DNA of 64,000 bases from CAZASK01 sp964487845 (GTDB lineage Bacteria > Chlamydiota > Chlamydiia > Chlamydiales > FEN-1388). The notes below the pieces were generated by a model that saw only the letters and a program-made list of their open reading frames with translations, did not search any database and was not told where the DNA came from. The stretch lies in NCBI GenBank assembly GCA_964487845.1, contig CAZASK010000007.1, positions 1 through 64,000 of the forward strand, read 5' to 3'. How positions within the stretch are numbered: the stretch's first letter is position 1; each line of letters opens with the position of its first letter. A program made the translations under genes and the position numbers. This document shows, piece by piece, positions 54,190 to 63,862 of the stretch.

Positions 54190-54306
54190 ACTTTCTCTCT
54201 TTTTTTCTGACAGTATCAAAATCACACTTCATTGACGAGAAAAATGTATAGCAATGAAATATGAAAAAAGTACACTGTATGACATCATCGTAATTATGGA
54301 AAACAC

Positions 54307-54714
54307 ATGATATTACAACCTTGGAGCTCTGAAGAATGGACACAAGCTGTTAATGTGATACACCTGCATGTCCAGACACATCTTCAACCCTATTTTTCAG
54401 GCTCTATCACAGAAAAGACTCAGGACAAAAACAGAAAGCCTCTTATTCACACTCTCGCTCATACGATACAAAAGACCTTTCAGCGGTCAATAAATGAACT
54501 ACAAATCGAGTACATTGCGTGCTCGCAGTATATACAGCTTGCCGTCAAAGATTGCGAAAAAAAACTCGGTCGTGCAATAAATCCTTCCGATCCCAAAGAT
54601 GTGCCACAATATGCAATATTTGAAGAGGCCATCATGCAAGCACTAGAAATCGATTTTACTTCCACATACCGCTCATTTAAAATACTAAGCATGGATATAT
54701 TGAACGCCTTCTAG
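54307..54714 (+). CDS. Small protein of unknown function, divergent from the phosphatase candidate
   Basis: The 135-residue protein is helical and has no signal or membrane segment. It begins with MILQPWSSEEWTQAVNVIHLHVQ. No family is recognised. It is transcribed away from the phosphatase candidate with 117 bp between the starts. Small helical proteins next to effectors are sometimes chaperones, but its composition is not notably acidic and there is no further support for that idea. Confidence 0.55.
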   Translation: MILQPWSSEEWTQAVNVIHLHVQTHLQPYFSGSITEKTQDKNRKPLIHTLAHTIQKTFQRSINELQIEYIACSQYIQLAVKDCEKKLGRAINPSDPKDVPQYAIFEEAIMQALEIDFTSTYRSFKILSMDILNAF

Positions 54715-54729
54715 GGAAATAGTCCAGAC

Positions 54730-55857
54730 CTATAGTCTATCAGAGAGAATATCCTCTCGTAGCGCCCTCATTTTCTCTACCATAAAAGTCAAATTGTGGA
54801 TGGTAGCAAGTGTATAGGCAGTCAGCTCTTTTGCCTTAAAGAGGTGGTTGAGATAGGCCACGCTATAGCGCTGGCAGGTAAGACAGGAACACTCTTGTGA
54901 CACTGGAGTAAATCTATTTTTGTACATTCCCTTCGTGACATTCAAAGTCCCCTGATGCGTCAGCAAAACTCCATGACGTGCCATCTTAGTAGGATAGGAG
55001 CTATCAAAGGTGTCGATGCCGAGTGGAATTCCAGCCTCTACAGAGACTAAATCGCCAATGCCAAGCAGATGATTCGGCTTGTCGCGAGGAAGATGCGGCA
55101 TGGTGTTGATGAGAAGATCATACATCTCTTGCTTCGTCTTTCCTAAGCTTCCGCCAATTGCGAAGCCATCATAGGGATCCTCTCTGAGTATCTCACAGCT
55201 TTTTTTCCTCAGCTCCCAGTCTATGCCTCCATGAATCACCGCGTAGAGAGCCTGTTTACGAGGATCTCGAAGATGAGCTTCTATGGAGCGCTTTTGCCAC
55301 CTATGGGTGCGATCAAATGACTCTTTAAGAGCCGCTTGTCCAATATGATAGGGGGGCAGCTCATCAAAGGTGATCATAATATCTGCCCCAAAGTCTTTTT
55401 GCGCACCGATAGACGTTTCTGGGGTGAGAAGCACTTTTGTGCCGTCGACATAGGAGCGAAAAAGAACGCCTTCTTCGGAGATCTTCAATACACAGCTTTC
55501 TCTTTTTTTCGTTCCACGACTTTTGAGCTCATCGGCTACAGAGCCATAGGCTAAGCTAAAGACCTGAAATCCACCAGAGTCTGTGATGATGGGCACCGTT
55601 CGGTTGATAAAGCTATGGAGCCCTCCTGCTTCACGGACGACATCTCTCCCTGGCTGCAGCACGAGATGATAGGTATTACAAAACATAAGCTGAAGACCTA
55701 TCTCTTGCACCAAGACATTGTCCAGCGCTTTGATAGTGCCGTTCGTTCCCACAGCTACAAAATTGGGGGTGTCTATACAGCCATGAGGGGTATGGATACG
55801 CCCTACACGTGCTGCAGATTTTTTAGATTGATGGATCAGCTCAAAAGAAAAGTTCAT
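54730..55857 (-). CDS. tgt: Queuine tRNA-ribosyltransferase
   Basis: Tgt swaps guanine 34 for a queuosine base in tRNAs for Asp, Asn, His and Tyr. The 375-residue enzyme has FCNTYHLVLQPG, ITDSGGFQVFSL with the active Asp, GIDTFDSSYPTKMARHG with the nucleophile Asp, and the zinc motif CSCLTCQRYS. It follows a queuine-type transporter gene by 9 bp, so the cell probably imports its base from the host. Confidence 0.96.
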   Translation of the reverse strand: MNFSFELIHQSKKSAARVGRIHTPHGCIDTPNFVAVGTNGTIKALDNVLVQEIGLQLMFCNTYHLVLQPGRDVVREAGGLHSFINRTVPIITDSGGFQVFSLAYGSVADELKSRGTKKRESCVLKISEEGVLFRSYVDGTKVLLTPETSIGAQKDFGADIMITFDELPPYHIGQAALKESFDRTHRWQKRSIEAHLRDPRKQALYAVIHGGIDWELRKKSCEILREDPYDGFAIGGSLGKTKQEMYDLLINTMPHLPRDKPNHLLGIGDLVSVEAGIPLGIDTFDSSYPTKMARHGVLLTHQGTLNVTKGMYKNRFTPVSQECSCLTCQRYSVAYLNHLFKAKELTAYTLATIHNLTFMVEKMRALREDILSDRL

Positions 55858-55866
55858 GATGAATAC

Positions 55867-56592
55867 TCAGGACCTCGGGTAGGAAGATGAAAAGGCAAGC
55901 ATGATACACGAAATGGCTACTTTTACGGCATAACTTACGACAATAATATTCCACGGGCTCGATACAAGACCATACAAGCCTAGAAAGGTAAATAAAATAG
56001 TGTCGATTCCCTGGGATACAAGAGTGCTTATTCCACTTCGGCATGCGAGCTTTGTACTGGGAAAATAGCGCCGTAAAAAACCAAAGAGTCTTACATCCAG
56101 AGCTTGTGCAATGAGTGTCGTTATAATAGATGCGCCTATAAGACGAAATGAATGACCAAAAATCACCATATACGACTCGTGTGTTGTGTCCTCGATACTT
56201 GGCACATAGAGCAGATGTATCCACGCCATAACCGCAAAGAAGAGAAGAAAACAAAAGCTCATTCCAACAGCCTCTTGCGCTTTTTTAGGACCGTGATCTT
56301 CTTGCAAGATATTAAGCGTCAAAATTGCGCCTACTGAATAAACGTCACTGCAGGTAACTGTATAACCAAAGAGATCCATTTGCTTCAAAACAAAGATATT
56401 GGCCATAAGCGACTGAATAACGATAGAAGTCATCAATGCGATCTGTCCATAACGACGAGCTATATAAGAAAAAAAAATTACCACAATCAAGTGGCTTAGA
56501 AAAATAGATCCATTTGCTGTCATGTTAAGAGTATACACGCCAAACAAAAGAGAAACAATAAAAATTGATTGATCTATAAAAGACGAACACAA
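55867..56592 (-). CDS. Queuosine precursor transporter (YhhQ/VUT family)
   Basis: The 241-residue protein has about six membrane segments and the family signature TCSDVYSVGAILTLNILQEDHG, with AVGMSFCFLLFF after it. YhhQ-family proteins import queuosine precursors such as preQ0, preQ1 or queuine. The frame offers only a TTG start (56592) ahead of the first segment, with no clear ribosome site, so the exact N-terminus is uncertain. The gene runs into tgt, giving an import-and-insert pair. Confidence 0.87.
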   Translation of the reverse strand: MCSSFIDQSIFIVSLLFGVYTLNMTANGSIFLSHLIVVIFFSYIARRYGQIALMTSIVIQSLMANIFVLKQMDLFGYTVTCSDVYSVGAILTLNILQEDHGPKKAQEAVGMSFCFLLFFAVMAWIHLLYVPSIEDTTHESYMVIFGHSFRLIGASIITTLIAQALDVRLFGFLRRYFPSTKLACRSGISTLVSQGIDTILFTFLGLYGLVSSPWNIIVVSYAVKVAISCIMLAFSSSYPRS

Positions 56593-56637
56593 TACAATTA
56601 TTTTGTCTTAAACTGAATTCTAAAAATAAGGTGTATT

Positions 56638-57027
56638 ATGAAAAAGCTTTTTGTAAAAATATTATCTATTCTTGTAGCATCAACAGTTGTAACAAGCTGC
56701 GCAACCATGTTCGGCGACAATAATCGTACAATCAAAGTAGATTCTCAACCAAGTGGTGCTGGCGTATTTGTAAATCATCAACGAGTAGGCACAACACCTG
56801 CTGTTGTTACACTTCCAAGCCATATTTATGGCGGTGCAAATATTTCTCTTAAAAAGGAAGGGTATGAAGAGCAAGCTCTCTTTGTGCAAACACAAGTTCA
56901 ACCTAGCACATTCTTAAACATCTTTTTTTGGCCAGGATTTGTCGTTGACGGACTCACAGGAAATATCATCAAGATCAACCCTGTATGCACAAACCTAAGC
57001 AGTGAGTTGCAACCAGTTAAACAATAG
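56638..57027 (+). CDS. PEGA-domain lipoprotein
   Basis: The 129-residue protein has a signal peptide ending VVTSC, so lipidation at Cys21 is likely. A PEGA domain follows: VDSQPSGAGVFVNHQRVGTTPAVVTL, then ISLKKEGYEEQ. A short hydrophobic stretch (FLNIFFWPGFVVDGLTG) lies near the end, as in several phage-related and surface lipoproteins. PEGA folds are common in surface proteins, often acting as binding modules. AAGG lies 6 nt before the ATG. Confidence 0.8.
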   Translation: MKKLFVKILSILVASTVVTSCATMFGDNNRTIKVDSQPSGAGVFVNHQRVGTTPAVVTLPSHIYGGANISLKKEGYEEQALFVQTQVQPSTFLNIFFWPGFVVDGLTGNIIKINPVCTNLSSELQPVKQ

Positions 57028-57052
57028 TCATCTCTTCAGATGAATGAAAAAT

Positions 57053-57074
57053 ACGCGGGTGCTATTGCCTGCGT
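57053..57074 (+). terminator. Possible terminator after the PEGA gene
   Basis: ACGCGGG (57053-57059) can pair with CCTGCGT (57068-57074), with one G-U pair and an 8-nt loop, followed by GTTCTATT. The stem is modest and the T-run weak. It ends 8 bp before the second MITE copy. Confidence 0.4.
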
Positions 57075-57081
57075 GTTCTAT

Positions 57082-57249
57082 TAGACCTCTTACGTAATTA
57101 AGGGTTCGTCGCTTTTTGGGATTATTTTGGCCGCTTTTCGATTCGAATTACAGGGGTAATATCAACGGATATAATCCCTGTAATTCGAATCGAAAAGCGG
57201 CTCAAAAGAACCCGAAAATCGACAGAACCTTAATTACGCAAGAGGTCTA
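57082..57249. mobile_element. 168-bp MITE-like palindromic element, copy 2
   Basis: This copy matches the one at 27491-27658 at 165 of 168 positions, including both ends. The differences are at 57092 and two in the right half. Read on the minus strand, its first bases TAG are the stop codon of holB, so the element sits exactly at that gene's 3' end and probably replaced the original stop. It would fold into a long hairpin able to end the holB transcript. Confidence 0.87.
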
Positions 57250-58179
57250 TTTTTGCAGGCGAGAAATCAGCGTCTCAAAAACATTTTGCACAGGCGTCGA
57301 ACGCTCTAAGGCAAGTTTTGCAAATGACAGCACTTCATTCACATACTCTAAAGAAATAACAGGTAAAGAAGATTCCGCATCAGGAAACAGACAATGGTTG
57401 GATTCCCCATGTACATGGTGGACATGCCTGTCCCGATAAAGGCCATATATCATGCATAAAAGCCTCTCTACTTCCTCAAACCACTGAGTCGTAACAGCGC
57501 CTTCTATCTCTTGCTCGATTTTTTGCTTTTGATGCGCATTCATCTCTTTTACAGCTGCTGTATAAAAGGCGCCGATCTCCTTTTCAAGAGCCCGTTTTTT
57601 CATGTCGAGTGCTGACGCGATATATAAAGCTGCATCTGCAATATCTGCAAAACGAGGACCAGATGCGAGCAATTTCACCATTTCCTTGGGATCGAGAGCA
57701 CACTCTTCAAAAGGTCTTGCTTCATAAAAACCTATCTTCATTGCCCGAGAGCGTATCGTCGGTAATAAGAGCTCTTCTTTTGTCGTCAGCAAAATAATCG
57801 CCGTCTGTCCAAGTGGTTCTTCTAGGTTTTTCAAAAGCGCATTTGCTGAAGTAGGGAGCATCCGCTCTGCAGCTTCTACAATAAAAACTTTTCCAGCAGC
57901 TTCGTAGGGCTCATAGGCCATCTTCTCAAGCATCAGCCGTATGGAATCTATAGGGTGCAATCCAAGCTTGCCCTCTGTCGCTATGATGTGAATATCAGGA
58001 TAGGTAGTCGAAAATGTATGAGAAGAGATACTTTGCAGCCACTGTTTTGCGAAATTAAGCGCTTCCTTCTTCATGACAGCAAGAGTAGACCCAGAAAAGA
58101 GCATGAGATGAGGCACCCTCTTTTGCTCAATACAGTGTGCCAAGATGCGCTCGTGGATCCTCATCTTTGAATCGCTCAC
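57247..58179 (-). CDS. holB: DNA polymerase III delta-prime-like subunit
   Basis: The clamp-loader subunit helps place the sliding clamp at replication forks. The 310-residue protein shows the usual HolB pattern: HILAHCIEQKRVPHLMLFSG at the N-terminus, VFIVEAAERMLPTSANALLKNLEEP (sensor and SRC-like region) and TTKEELLLPTIRSRA. The P-loop is degenerate (SGSTLAVMKKEA), as expected for delta-prime. It overlaps tmk by 4 bp. The stop codon comes from the MITE, so the natural C-terminus may have been changed slightly. Confidence 0.85.
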   Translation of the reverse strand: MSDSKMRIHERILAHCIEQKRVPHLMLFSGSTLAVMKKEALNFAKQWLQSISSHTFSTTYPDIHIIATEGKLGLHPIDSIRLMLEKMAYEPYEAAGKVFIVEAAERMLPTSANALLKNLEEPLGQTAIILLTTKEELLLPTIRSRAMKIGFYEARPFEECALDPKEMVKLLASGPRFADIADAALYIASALDMKKRALEKEIGAFYTAAVKEMNAHQKQKIEQEIEGAVTTQWFEEVERLLCMIYGLYRDRHVHHVHGESNHCLFPDAESSLPVISLEYVNEVLSFAKLALERSTPVQNVFETLISRLQK

Positions 58180-58808
58180 ACTTTTTTTCTCGCTCTTCTG
58201 TCAATGATACATTGCAACGCTTCATGAAAAAGCTGCTCTCTTGGCAATAGCCCATCAAGGACGACCATCCGCTCCGGCTCAAGGCGCGCTATATCTAAAA
58301 AGGCAGCTCTTACCTTCTGATGAAAATGAATTTTCTCATCTTCGATTCTGTCTAACACAGCCCTTCCCTTAGTTCTCTCAAGCCCAATAGCAGGATCTAT
58401 ATCTATAAAAAAAGTAAGGTCTGGAACCAAACCAGAGGTAGCTATCAAGCACACCTCTCGGGCCATCTCAGTACCTAACTCCCTTCCAACACCTTGATAT
58501 GCTACCGTAGAATCTGAAAAACGATCACATAAAACGAGCGATCCTTGATTGAGAGCGGGCTGTATACACTCTTCGACATGTTGCGCACGAGATGCCAAAA
58601 ATAAAAACAGCTCTGCCTTCGCACACACCTTGAGATGGGGATGATGGAGAAGAAAATTTCTCAACTCTTCCCCAAACAGCGTTCCGCCAGGCTCTCTCGT
58701 CATGCACACTGTGAGCTCCTCACTGACAAAGCGATCATGGAGACTCTTGAGAAGCGTCGACTTGCCAGCGCCTTCACCGCCTTCAAATGTTACGAAAAAA
58801 CCTCTCAT
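58176..58808 (-). CDS. tmk: Thymidylate kinase
   Basis: Tmk phosphorylates dTMP to dTDP. The 210-residue enzyme has the P-loop FEGGEGAGKSTLLKSL, the TREPGGT motif, and CDRFSDSTVAYQGVGRELG with the DR(Y/F/H) residues. It overlaps gyrA and holB by 4 bp each, the chlamydial order gyrB-gyrA-tmk-holB. Confidence 0.96.
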   Translation of the reverse strand: MRGFFVTFEGGEGAGKSTLLKSLHDRFVSEELTVCMTREPGGTLFGEELRNFLLHHPHLKVCAKAELFLFLASRAQHVEECIQPALNQGSLVLCDRFSDSTVAYQGVGRELGTEMAREVCLIATSGLVPDLTFFIDIDPAIGLERTKGRAVLDRIEDEKIHFHQKVRAAFLDIARLEPERMVVLDGLLPREQLFHEALQCIIDRRARKKV

Positions 58809-61321
58809 GCTGGCAGTGTCTCATCAGAAGAGGGCGTCTGCGCTACTTCGCTACCGGGCTCACACGCTACATCTGCATCGCCAAGAGAAATTTTTTGTAC
58901 CGCAATGATTGCGTCATCTTTCAAATTCGCTAACTTGACTCCTTGCGTGTTGCGGCCCATAACGCGCACATCTTCTAACTTAATACGTATCGTCTGTCCA
59001 GACTTCGACACCATGAGCAGACCATCCTGATCTGTCACTGAGATCGCTCCTGCAACAGCTCCATTGCGCTCGTTTGTGATGATAGAGCGCACGCCCACCC
59101 CACCACGATGTGCTTTTCTAAACTCATCTACTTGTGATTTTTTCCCGAAGCCATTTTCACAGACGACAAGAATAGTCTCACTTCCTGAAACAACCTCACA
59201 GCCTACTACACGGTCTGTATTACTTTTAAGCGTGACACCTTTTACACCGCGTGCCGTCCTGCCCATATTGCGGACTTCCGCTTCATCAAAACGCACTGCC
59301 ATGCCATTTTGTGTAAAGAGCATGATCTCTTGCCCTTGTGTCACCATTTTTGCAGCAATCAATTCATCTTCATCATCTATCGAGAGGGCGATGATGCCTT
59401 TTCTACGTGGATGGCTAAAATCTTCAAGCGACGTCTTCTTGACCACGCCTTGCTTGGTCACAAGGAGAATGGAAGCCTCTGGATGAAACTCCTCTACTTT
59501 CAAGACACATGCTACTCTTTCGTTTGGCAATAGACCTTCGAGTAAGTTTACAAGCGCTTTACCCTTCGACTTCCTACCTGTATCTGGAATTTGCCATACC
59601 TTGATCCAGTGGCAACGCCCGAACTGGGTGAAAATAAGAAGATAGTCATGGGTGGATGCAACATAGACACTCTTCATGGCGTCATCTTCTTTCTTCGAGT
59701 CGAAGCCAGTTACTCCCTGGCCACCACGTCTTTGTTCACGGAAGGTGTTGATAGGCATTCTCTTGATGTAGTCATCTTCTGACATCGTGATGACCACCTG
59801 TTCGTCAGCGATGAGATCTTCCATCTCCATCTCGCTTTCAGCTGCGATAATCTGCGTCTTTCTCTCAGACTTTTTGTATCTTTCAATCACCTCTAAGAGT
59901 TCATTGCGGATGATATCGCGTACCATTGCCTCAGAAGCTAATACTGCTTTGTAGTAGGCGATTTTTTCCATCAACTTGTTGTACTCATCCGTGATTTTGT
60001 CTCTTTCCAATGCAGTAAGCTGGTAGAGACGAAGCTCTAAGATTGCCTGCGCTTGTCTTTCTGAAAATCCAAAGCTATTAACAAGGCCAATCTTTGCCTC
60101 TTCTTTTGAACCACTTGCGCGTATTAACTTCACCACGTCATCAAGGATATCGAGCGCTTTCAGATAACCTGCAAGTATATGGGCTCTTGCTTCAGCTTGG
60201 TTTAACTCAAAGCGTGTTCTTCTGCGAATCACCTCAATGCGGTGGTCCACCCACGCGCCAATCATATGGCGGATGTTCATCAATCGAGGCAAGCCCTTAT
60301 CCAGTGCCAACATGTTGCAGCCAAAGGTCACCTGAAGGTCACTAAACTTATACAGTTGGTTGATGACAACTTCTGGAATTTCTCCCTTCTTCAACTCGAT
60401 GACAATACGCATTCCTTCCAGATCTGACTCATCGCGTAAATCGGAAATGCCGGTAATCGTTTTTTCCTGAATGAGCTCTGCTACACGCTCGATAAGCCGC
60501 GATTTATTGACGTTATAGGGAATCTCAGAAATCGCCAGCCTCTGGCGGCCCTGTGTCTCTGGGATATCTTCTACTTGCACGACACCTCGTATCACGAGCT
60601 TACCACGCCCTGTATGAAACGCCTCTTTTACACCACGCCATCCACAGATGATTCCACCTGTTGGGAAATCAGGACCTGGCATCACCTTCATAATATCATC
60701 AACGGAGACCGCTGGATTTTCCAATACCAATAAGGTCGCCTTCACGACTTCAATAAGATTATGAGGCGGTATATTGGTAGCCATACCTACGGCAATACCT
60801 GAAGAGCCATTACACAGAAGATTAGGAAATTTTGAAGGGAAGACTACAGGCTCTTTTTTCGTCTCGTCATAGTTTGGCACAAAGTCCACAGTGTCTTTAT
60901 CCAAGTCTTCCATGAGATGGCTTGCTGCATGGGTCAACCTCGCTTCTGTATATCGCATAGCTGCTGGGGTGTCGCCATCTACAGATCCAAAGTTACCTTG
61001 TCCGTCGATCAAAGAATAGCGCATAATCCACTCTTGCGCCATACGGACAAGCGTCGGATAGATGACAGTCTCTCCGTGAGGGTGGTAGTCCCCTGATGTA
61101 TCACCGCAAATCTTTGCACATTTTCTATGCTTGGCTCCAGGACTCAAGCTCAGCTGCTTCATCGCAAAGAGAATACGCCTTTGTGACGGCTTGAGACCAT
61201 CACGCACATCAGGTAGTGCACGCGATATAATCACTGACATCGAATAGCGAAGGTAGCTTTCCTTAAGCTCTTCTTCTACACTGCGCGTGATGATTGACTC
61301 GTTTTCCGTATAGGAGGTCAT
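58805..61321 (-). CDS. gyrA: DNA gyrase subunit A
   Basis: GyrA cuts and rejoins DNA during supercoiling. The 838-residue protein has the quinolone-region segment YHPHGETVIYPTLVRMAQ, the catalytic Tyr in AAMRYTEARL, and the GyrA box as QRRGGQGV at the start of the C-terminal DNA-wrapping domain. The box separates gyrase from topoisomerase IV. The quinolone-region serine is replaced, since the stretch reads GDYHPHGETV. It is 10 bp downstream of gyrB. Confidence 0.97.
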   Translation of the reverse strand: MTSYTENESIITRSVEEELKESYLRYSMSVIISRALPDVRDGLKPSQRRILFAMKQLSLSPGAKHRKCAKICGDTSGDYHPHGETVIYPTLVRMAQEWIMRYSLIDGQGNFGSVDGDTPAAMRYTEARLTHAASHLMEDLDKDTVDFVPNYDETKKEPVVFPSKFPNLLCNGSSGIAVGMATNIPPHNLIEVVKATLLVLENPAVSVDDIMKVMPGPDFPTGGIICGWRGVKEAFHTGRGKLVIRGVVQVEDIPETQGRQRLAISEIPYNVNKSRLIERVAELIQEKTITGISDLRDESDLEGMRIVIELKKGEIPEVVINQLYKFSDLQVTFGCNMLALDKGLPRLMNIRHMIGAWVDHRIEVIRRRTRFELNQAEARAHILAGYLKALDILDDVVKLIRASGSKEEAKIGLVNSFGFSERQAQAILELRLYQLTALERDKITDEYNKLMEKIAYYKAVLASEAMVRDIIRNELLEVIERYKKSERKTQIIAAESEMEMEDLIADEQVVITMSEDDYIKRMPINTFREQRRGGQGVTGFDSKKEDDAMKSVYVASTHDYLLIFTQFGRCHWIKVWQIPDTGRKSKGKALVNLLEGLLPNERVACVLKVEEFHPEASILLVTKQGVVKKTSLEDFSHPRRKGIIALSIDDEDELIAAKMVTQGQEIMLFTQNGMAVRFDEAEVRNMGRTARGVKGVTLKSNTDRVVGCEVVSGSETILVVCENGFGKKSQVDEFRKAHRGGVGVRSIITNERNGAVAGAISVTDQDGLLMVSKSGQTIRIKLEDVRVMGRNTQGVKLANLKDDAIIAVQKISLGDADVACEPGSEVAQTPSSDETLPA

Positions 61322-61331
61322 TGATATCTCC

Positions 61332-63848
61332 TCAAATGTCTAAATTCTTTACTGCAAGAGCGTGCTGCTCAATAAATGCTCTTCTTGGTGGCACCTCTTC
61401 ACCCATCAACATCGTAAACATATGTTCTGCGGCGACCAAGTCAGCCAATGTCACACGCACAAGCGTGCGCATTTTAGGATCCATCGTCGTCTCTCTAAGT
61501 TGCTCAGGGTTCATCTCTCCCAAGCCCTTATAACGCTGGATTTCAAGATCTCGTCTTCCATGCTCTCTGATAGCCTCAATCGTGTCCTTGAGTGTGTAGA
61601 GGGGCTCTTGCCTGCTATTCTCGACAACGGTATAGAGAACCTCACCATTGGCTGTAATATATTGATCGAGTGAACATCCAATGTAGGCAAGCTGCTTTTG
61701 CAAGCTCTCCAGCACCTGTTCATCGAAAAATTCAATAAAGGAAATCCCCTTAGGACGAAATTCCTTCATCTCCGCAGTCACCTCTTCAGCAGGTATTGAC
61801 GCAAGAGTCTCTGCATGGCGCGCTCTTTGATTTTCTTCATGCTCGTTTCTTAAGTTGGCAAGCTCCTCTTCAGAGTAGACAAACTTGTGTTCATCAACGA
61901 GCGTTGCAGAAAATCGCGGTAGCAACCCTTCTGGACTTCTGCGGGCGATATATTCTCTGAATGGAACGCCTTTTCTCTCCACACGATTGATGAATGATTC
62001 AATCTCCAAAATAGCTTCAGACAACCTCTTCAGCTCATGCTGAGCGAGCTGTGCGCCATTTTTGTACAAGACAATATCACTGAGCGCAAGCTCAAGTAAA
62101 TAGTCATCCATCTCACGTTCTGAGTGAATATAGCGCCCTACTTTCTTACGGGTTACTTTAAATAATGGTGGCTGTGCGATATAGACATAGTTATTCTCAA
62201 CAAGCTGAGGCATGTGACGGTAGAAAAATGTGAGCAAAAGCGTACGAATATGAGATCCATCGACGTCAGCATCTGTCATGATGATAACTTTATGATAGCG
62301 CAATTTGTCGATCTGGAAATTTTCACGACCTATCCCGCAGCCAAGCGCTGAGACCATCGTCCCCACTTCTTCATTTTGCAGCACTTTATCAGGACGAGCT
62401 TTCTCTACGTTCAAGATCTTTCCACGAATTGGCAAGATAGCTTGAAAACGTCTGTCACGACCACCTTTGGCAGAGCCTCCAGCCGAATCTCCCTCTACGA
62501 TATATATCTCACAAAGAGCCGGATTTTTTTCCTGGCAGTCAGTGAGTTTTCCAGGAAGACGCCCGCTATCAAGCGCTGTCTTTCTCAGCGTCATCTCACG
62601 AGCTCGCTTCGCCGCTTCTCGAGCCTGAGCTGCGATAATTGCCTTTTCTGCAATTGACTTAGCAATGACAGGATTCTCTCCTAAAAATATCGCCAGCTGC
62701 TCTCCAGTAATCTGCTGAGCTACCGAGCCTACATCACTATTTCCAAGACGCTGCTTCGTCTGCCCTTCAAACTGAGGATTGGGCACCTTCACCGAAATCA
62801 CCGCAGTCAACCCCTCTCTCATATCTTCGCCTGTCAGAGCAAGCTTATCTGAGCGAAGGAGGTTTTTTTCTTTAATATAGTTATTTAAAACGCGCGTAAG
62901 TGCTGTTGAAAACCCGGAAAGGTGCGTTCCACCTTGACGTGTGGCTATATTGTTGACATATGAGAAAATGGTTTCATTGTATCCATCATTCCATTGCATG
63001 GCAACTTCGACTTCAATAGTTCCATCATCGCCATCACGAATTCCTTTAAAAAACACAGGCGTTGGAAATAAAGTGCCCTTATGCTCGTTGAGATAGGATA
63101 CAAAAGAAGAGAGGCCGCCTTGATAGCAAAATGAAACGTCGTCGCGAGCACTATCACGCTCATCACGAACCGTAATTTGAATGCCTGGATTTAAGAAAGC
63201 AAGCTCTCTCAAGCGAAGCGCCAGGGTGTCATACTCTACATCCAATACCCTCATCACTGTCTCGTCAGGCCAAAAAGTAACTTTCGTTCCGCGCTTTGAA
63301 GTCTCGCCAACGACAGCAAGTGATGAAACCACGCGGCCTTTGGAAAACTCCATCTCATAGATTTGACCTGCTTTATAGACCTGGACAATCATCTTTTTAG
63401 AGAGAGCATTTACACAAGAGACACCAACACCATGCAAGCCGCCCGATACTTTATACGTATCTTTATCAAACTTACCACCCGCATGGAGCACCGTCATGAC
63501 GACCTCGAGAGCTGTGACATCTCTTCCTCTTCTCAGCGATTCTTTTTCATGCCTGTCTACAGGGATTCCTCGGCCATTATCTTCTACAGTTATTGCATGA
63601 TCTCGGTGAAGAATGACATCGATGGATGTACAGAATCCAGCCATAGCTTCGTCGATACAGTTATCGACCACTTCATACACCAGCTGATGCAAACCATTGA
63701 TACCAGTGTCACCAATATACATACCAGGTCGCTCACGAACCGCCTCAAGACCTTCTAAAACGGTGATAGAACTCGCCGTATATTGTTTTTTTTCTTGATC
63801 TGAGAGCGCATCATCTTTTTTATCAGTAACCATAGTGTTATGAACCAT
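61332..63848 (-). CDS. gyrB: DNA gyrase subunit B
   Basis: GyrB supplies ATP hydrolysis to gyrase. The 838-residue protein has the GHKL ATPase (VDNCIDEAMAG, VEDNGRGIPVD, VSGGLHGVGVSCVNALS) and the TOPRIM domain (YIVEGDSAGGSAKGGRDR, IIMTDADVDGSHIRTLLL). It carries a Gram-negative-type insertion before QRYKGLGEMNPEQL. AAAAGG lies about 10 nt before the first ATG; a second ATG at 63833 is also possible. Confidence 0.97.
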   Translation of the reverse strand: MVHNTMVTDKKDDALSDQEKKQYTASSITVLEGLEAVRERPGMYIGDTGINGLHQLVYEVVDNCIDEAMAGFCTSIDVILHRDHAITVEDNGRGIPVDRHEKESLRRGRDVTALEVVMTVLHAGGKFDKDTYKVSGGLHGVGVSCVNALSKKMIVQVYKAGQIYEMEFSKGRVVSSLAVVGETSKRGTKVTFWPDETVMRVLDVEYDTLALRLRELAFLNPGIQITVRDERDSARDDVSFCYQGGLSSFVSYLNEHKGTLFPTPVFFKGIRDGDDGTIEVEVAMQWNDGYNETIFSYVNNIATRQGGTHLSGFSTALTRVLNNYIKEKNLLRSDKLALTGEDMREGLTAVISVKVPNPQFEGQTKQRLGNSDVGSVAQQITGEQLAIFLGENPVIAKSIAEKAIIAAQAREAAKRAREMTLRKTALDSGRLPGKLTDCQEKNPALCEIYIVEGDSAGGSAKGGRDRRFQAILPIRGKILNVEKARPDKVLQNEEVGTMVSALGCGIGRENFQIDKLRYHKVIIMTDADVDGSHIRTLLLTFFYRHMPQLVENNYVYIAQPPLFKVTRKKVGRYIHSEREMDDYLLELALSDIVLYKNGAQLAQHELKRLSEAILEIESFINRVERKGVPFREYIARRSPEGLLPRFSATLVDEHKFVYSEEELANLRNEHEENQRARHAETLASIPAEEVTAEMKEFRPKGISFIEFFDEQVLESLQKQLAYIGCSLDQYITANGEVLYTVVENSRQEPLYTLKDTIEAIREHGRRDLEIQRYKGLGEMNPEQLRETTMDPKMRTLVRVTLADLVAAEHMFTMLMGEEVPPRRAFIEQHALAVKNLDI

Positions 63849-63862
63849 TTCCTCTACCTTTT

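Noticed and set aside
57116..57439. Open frame of 107 codons reading through the second MITE copy into holB
   Set aside because: It lies opposite holB and across a palindrome. The product has no transposase features and the frame is a by-product of the repeat.
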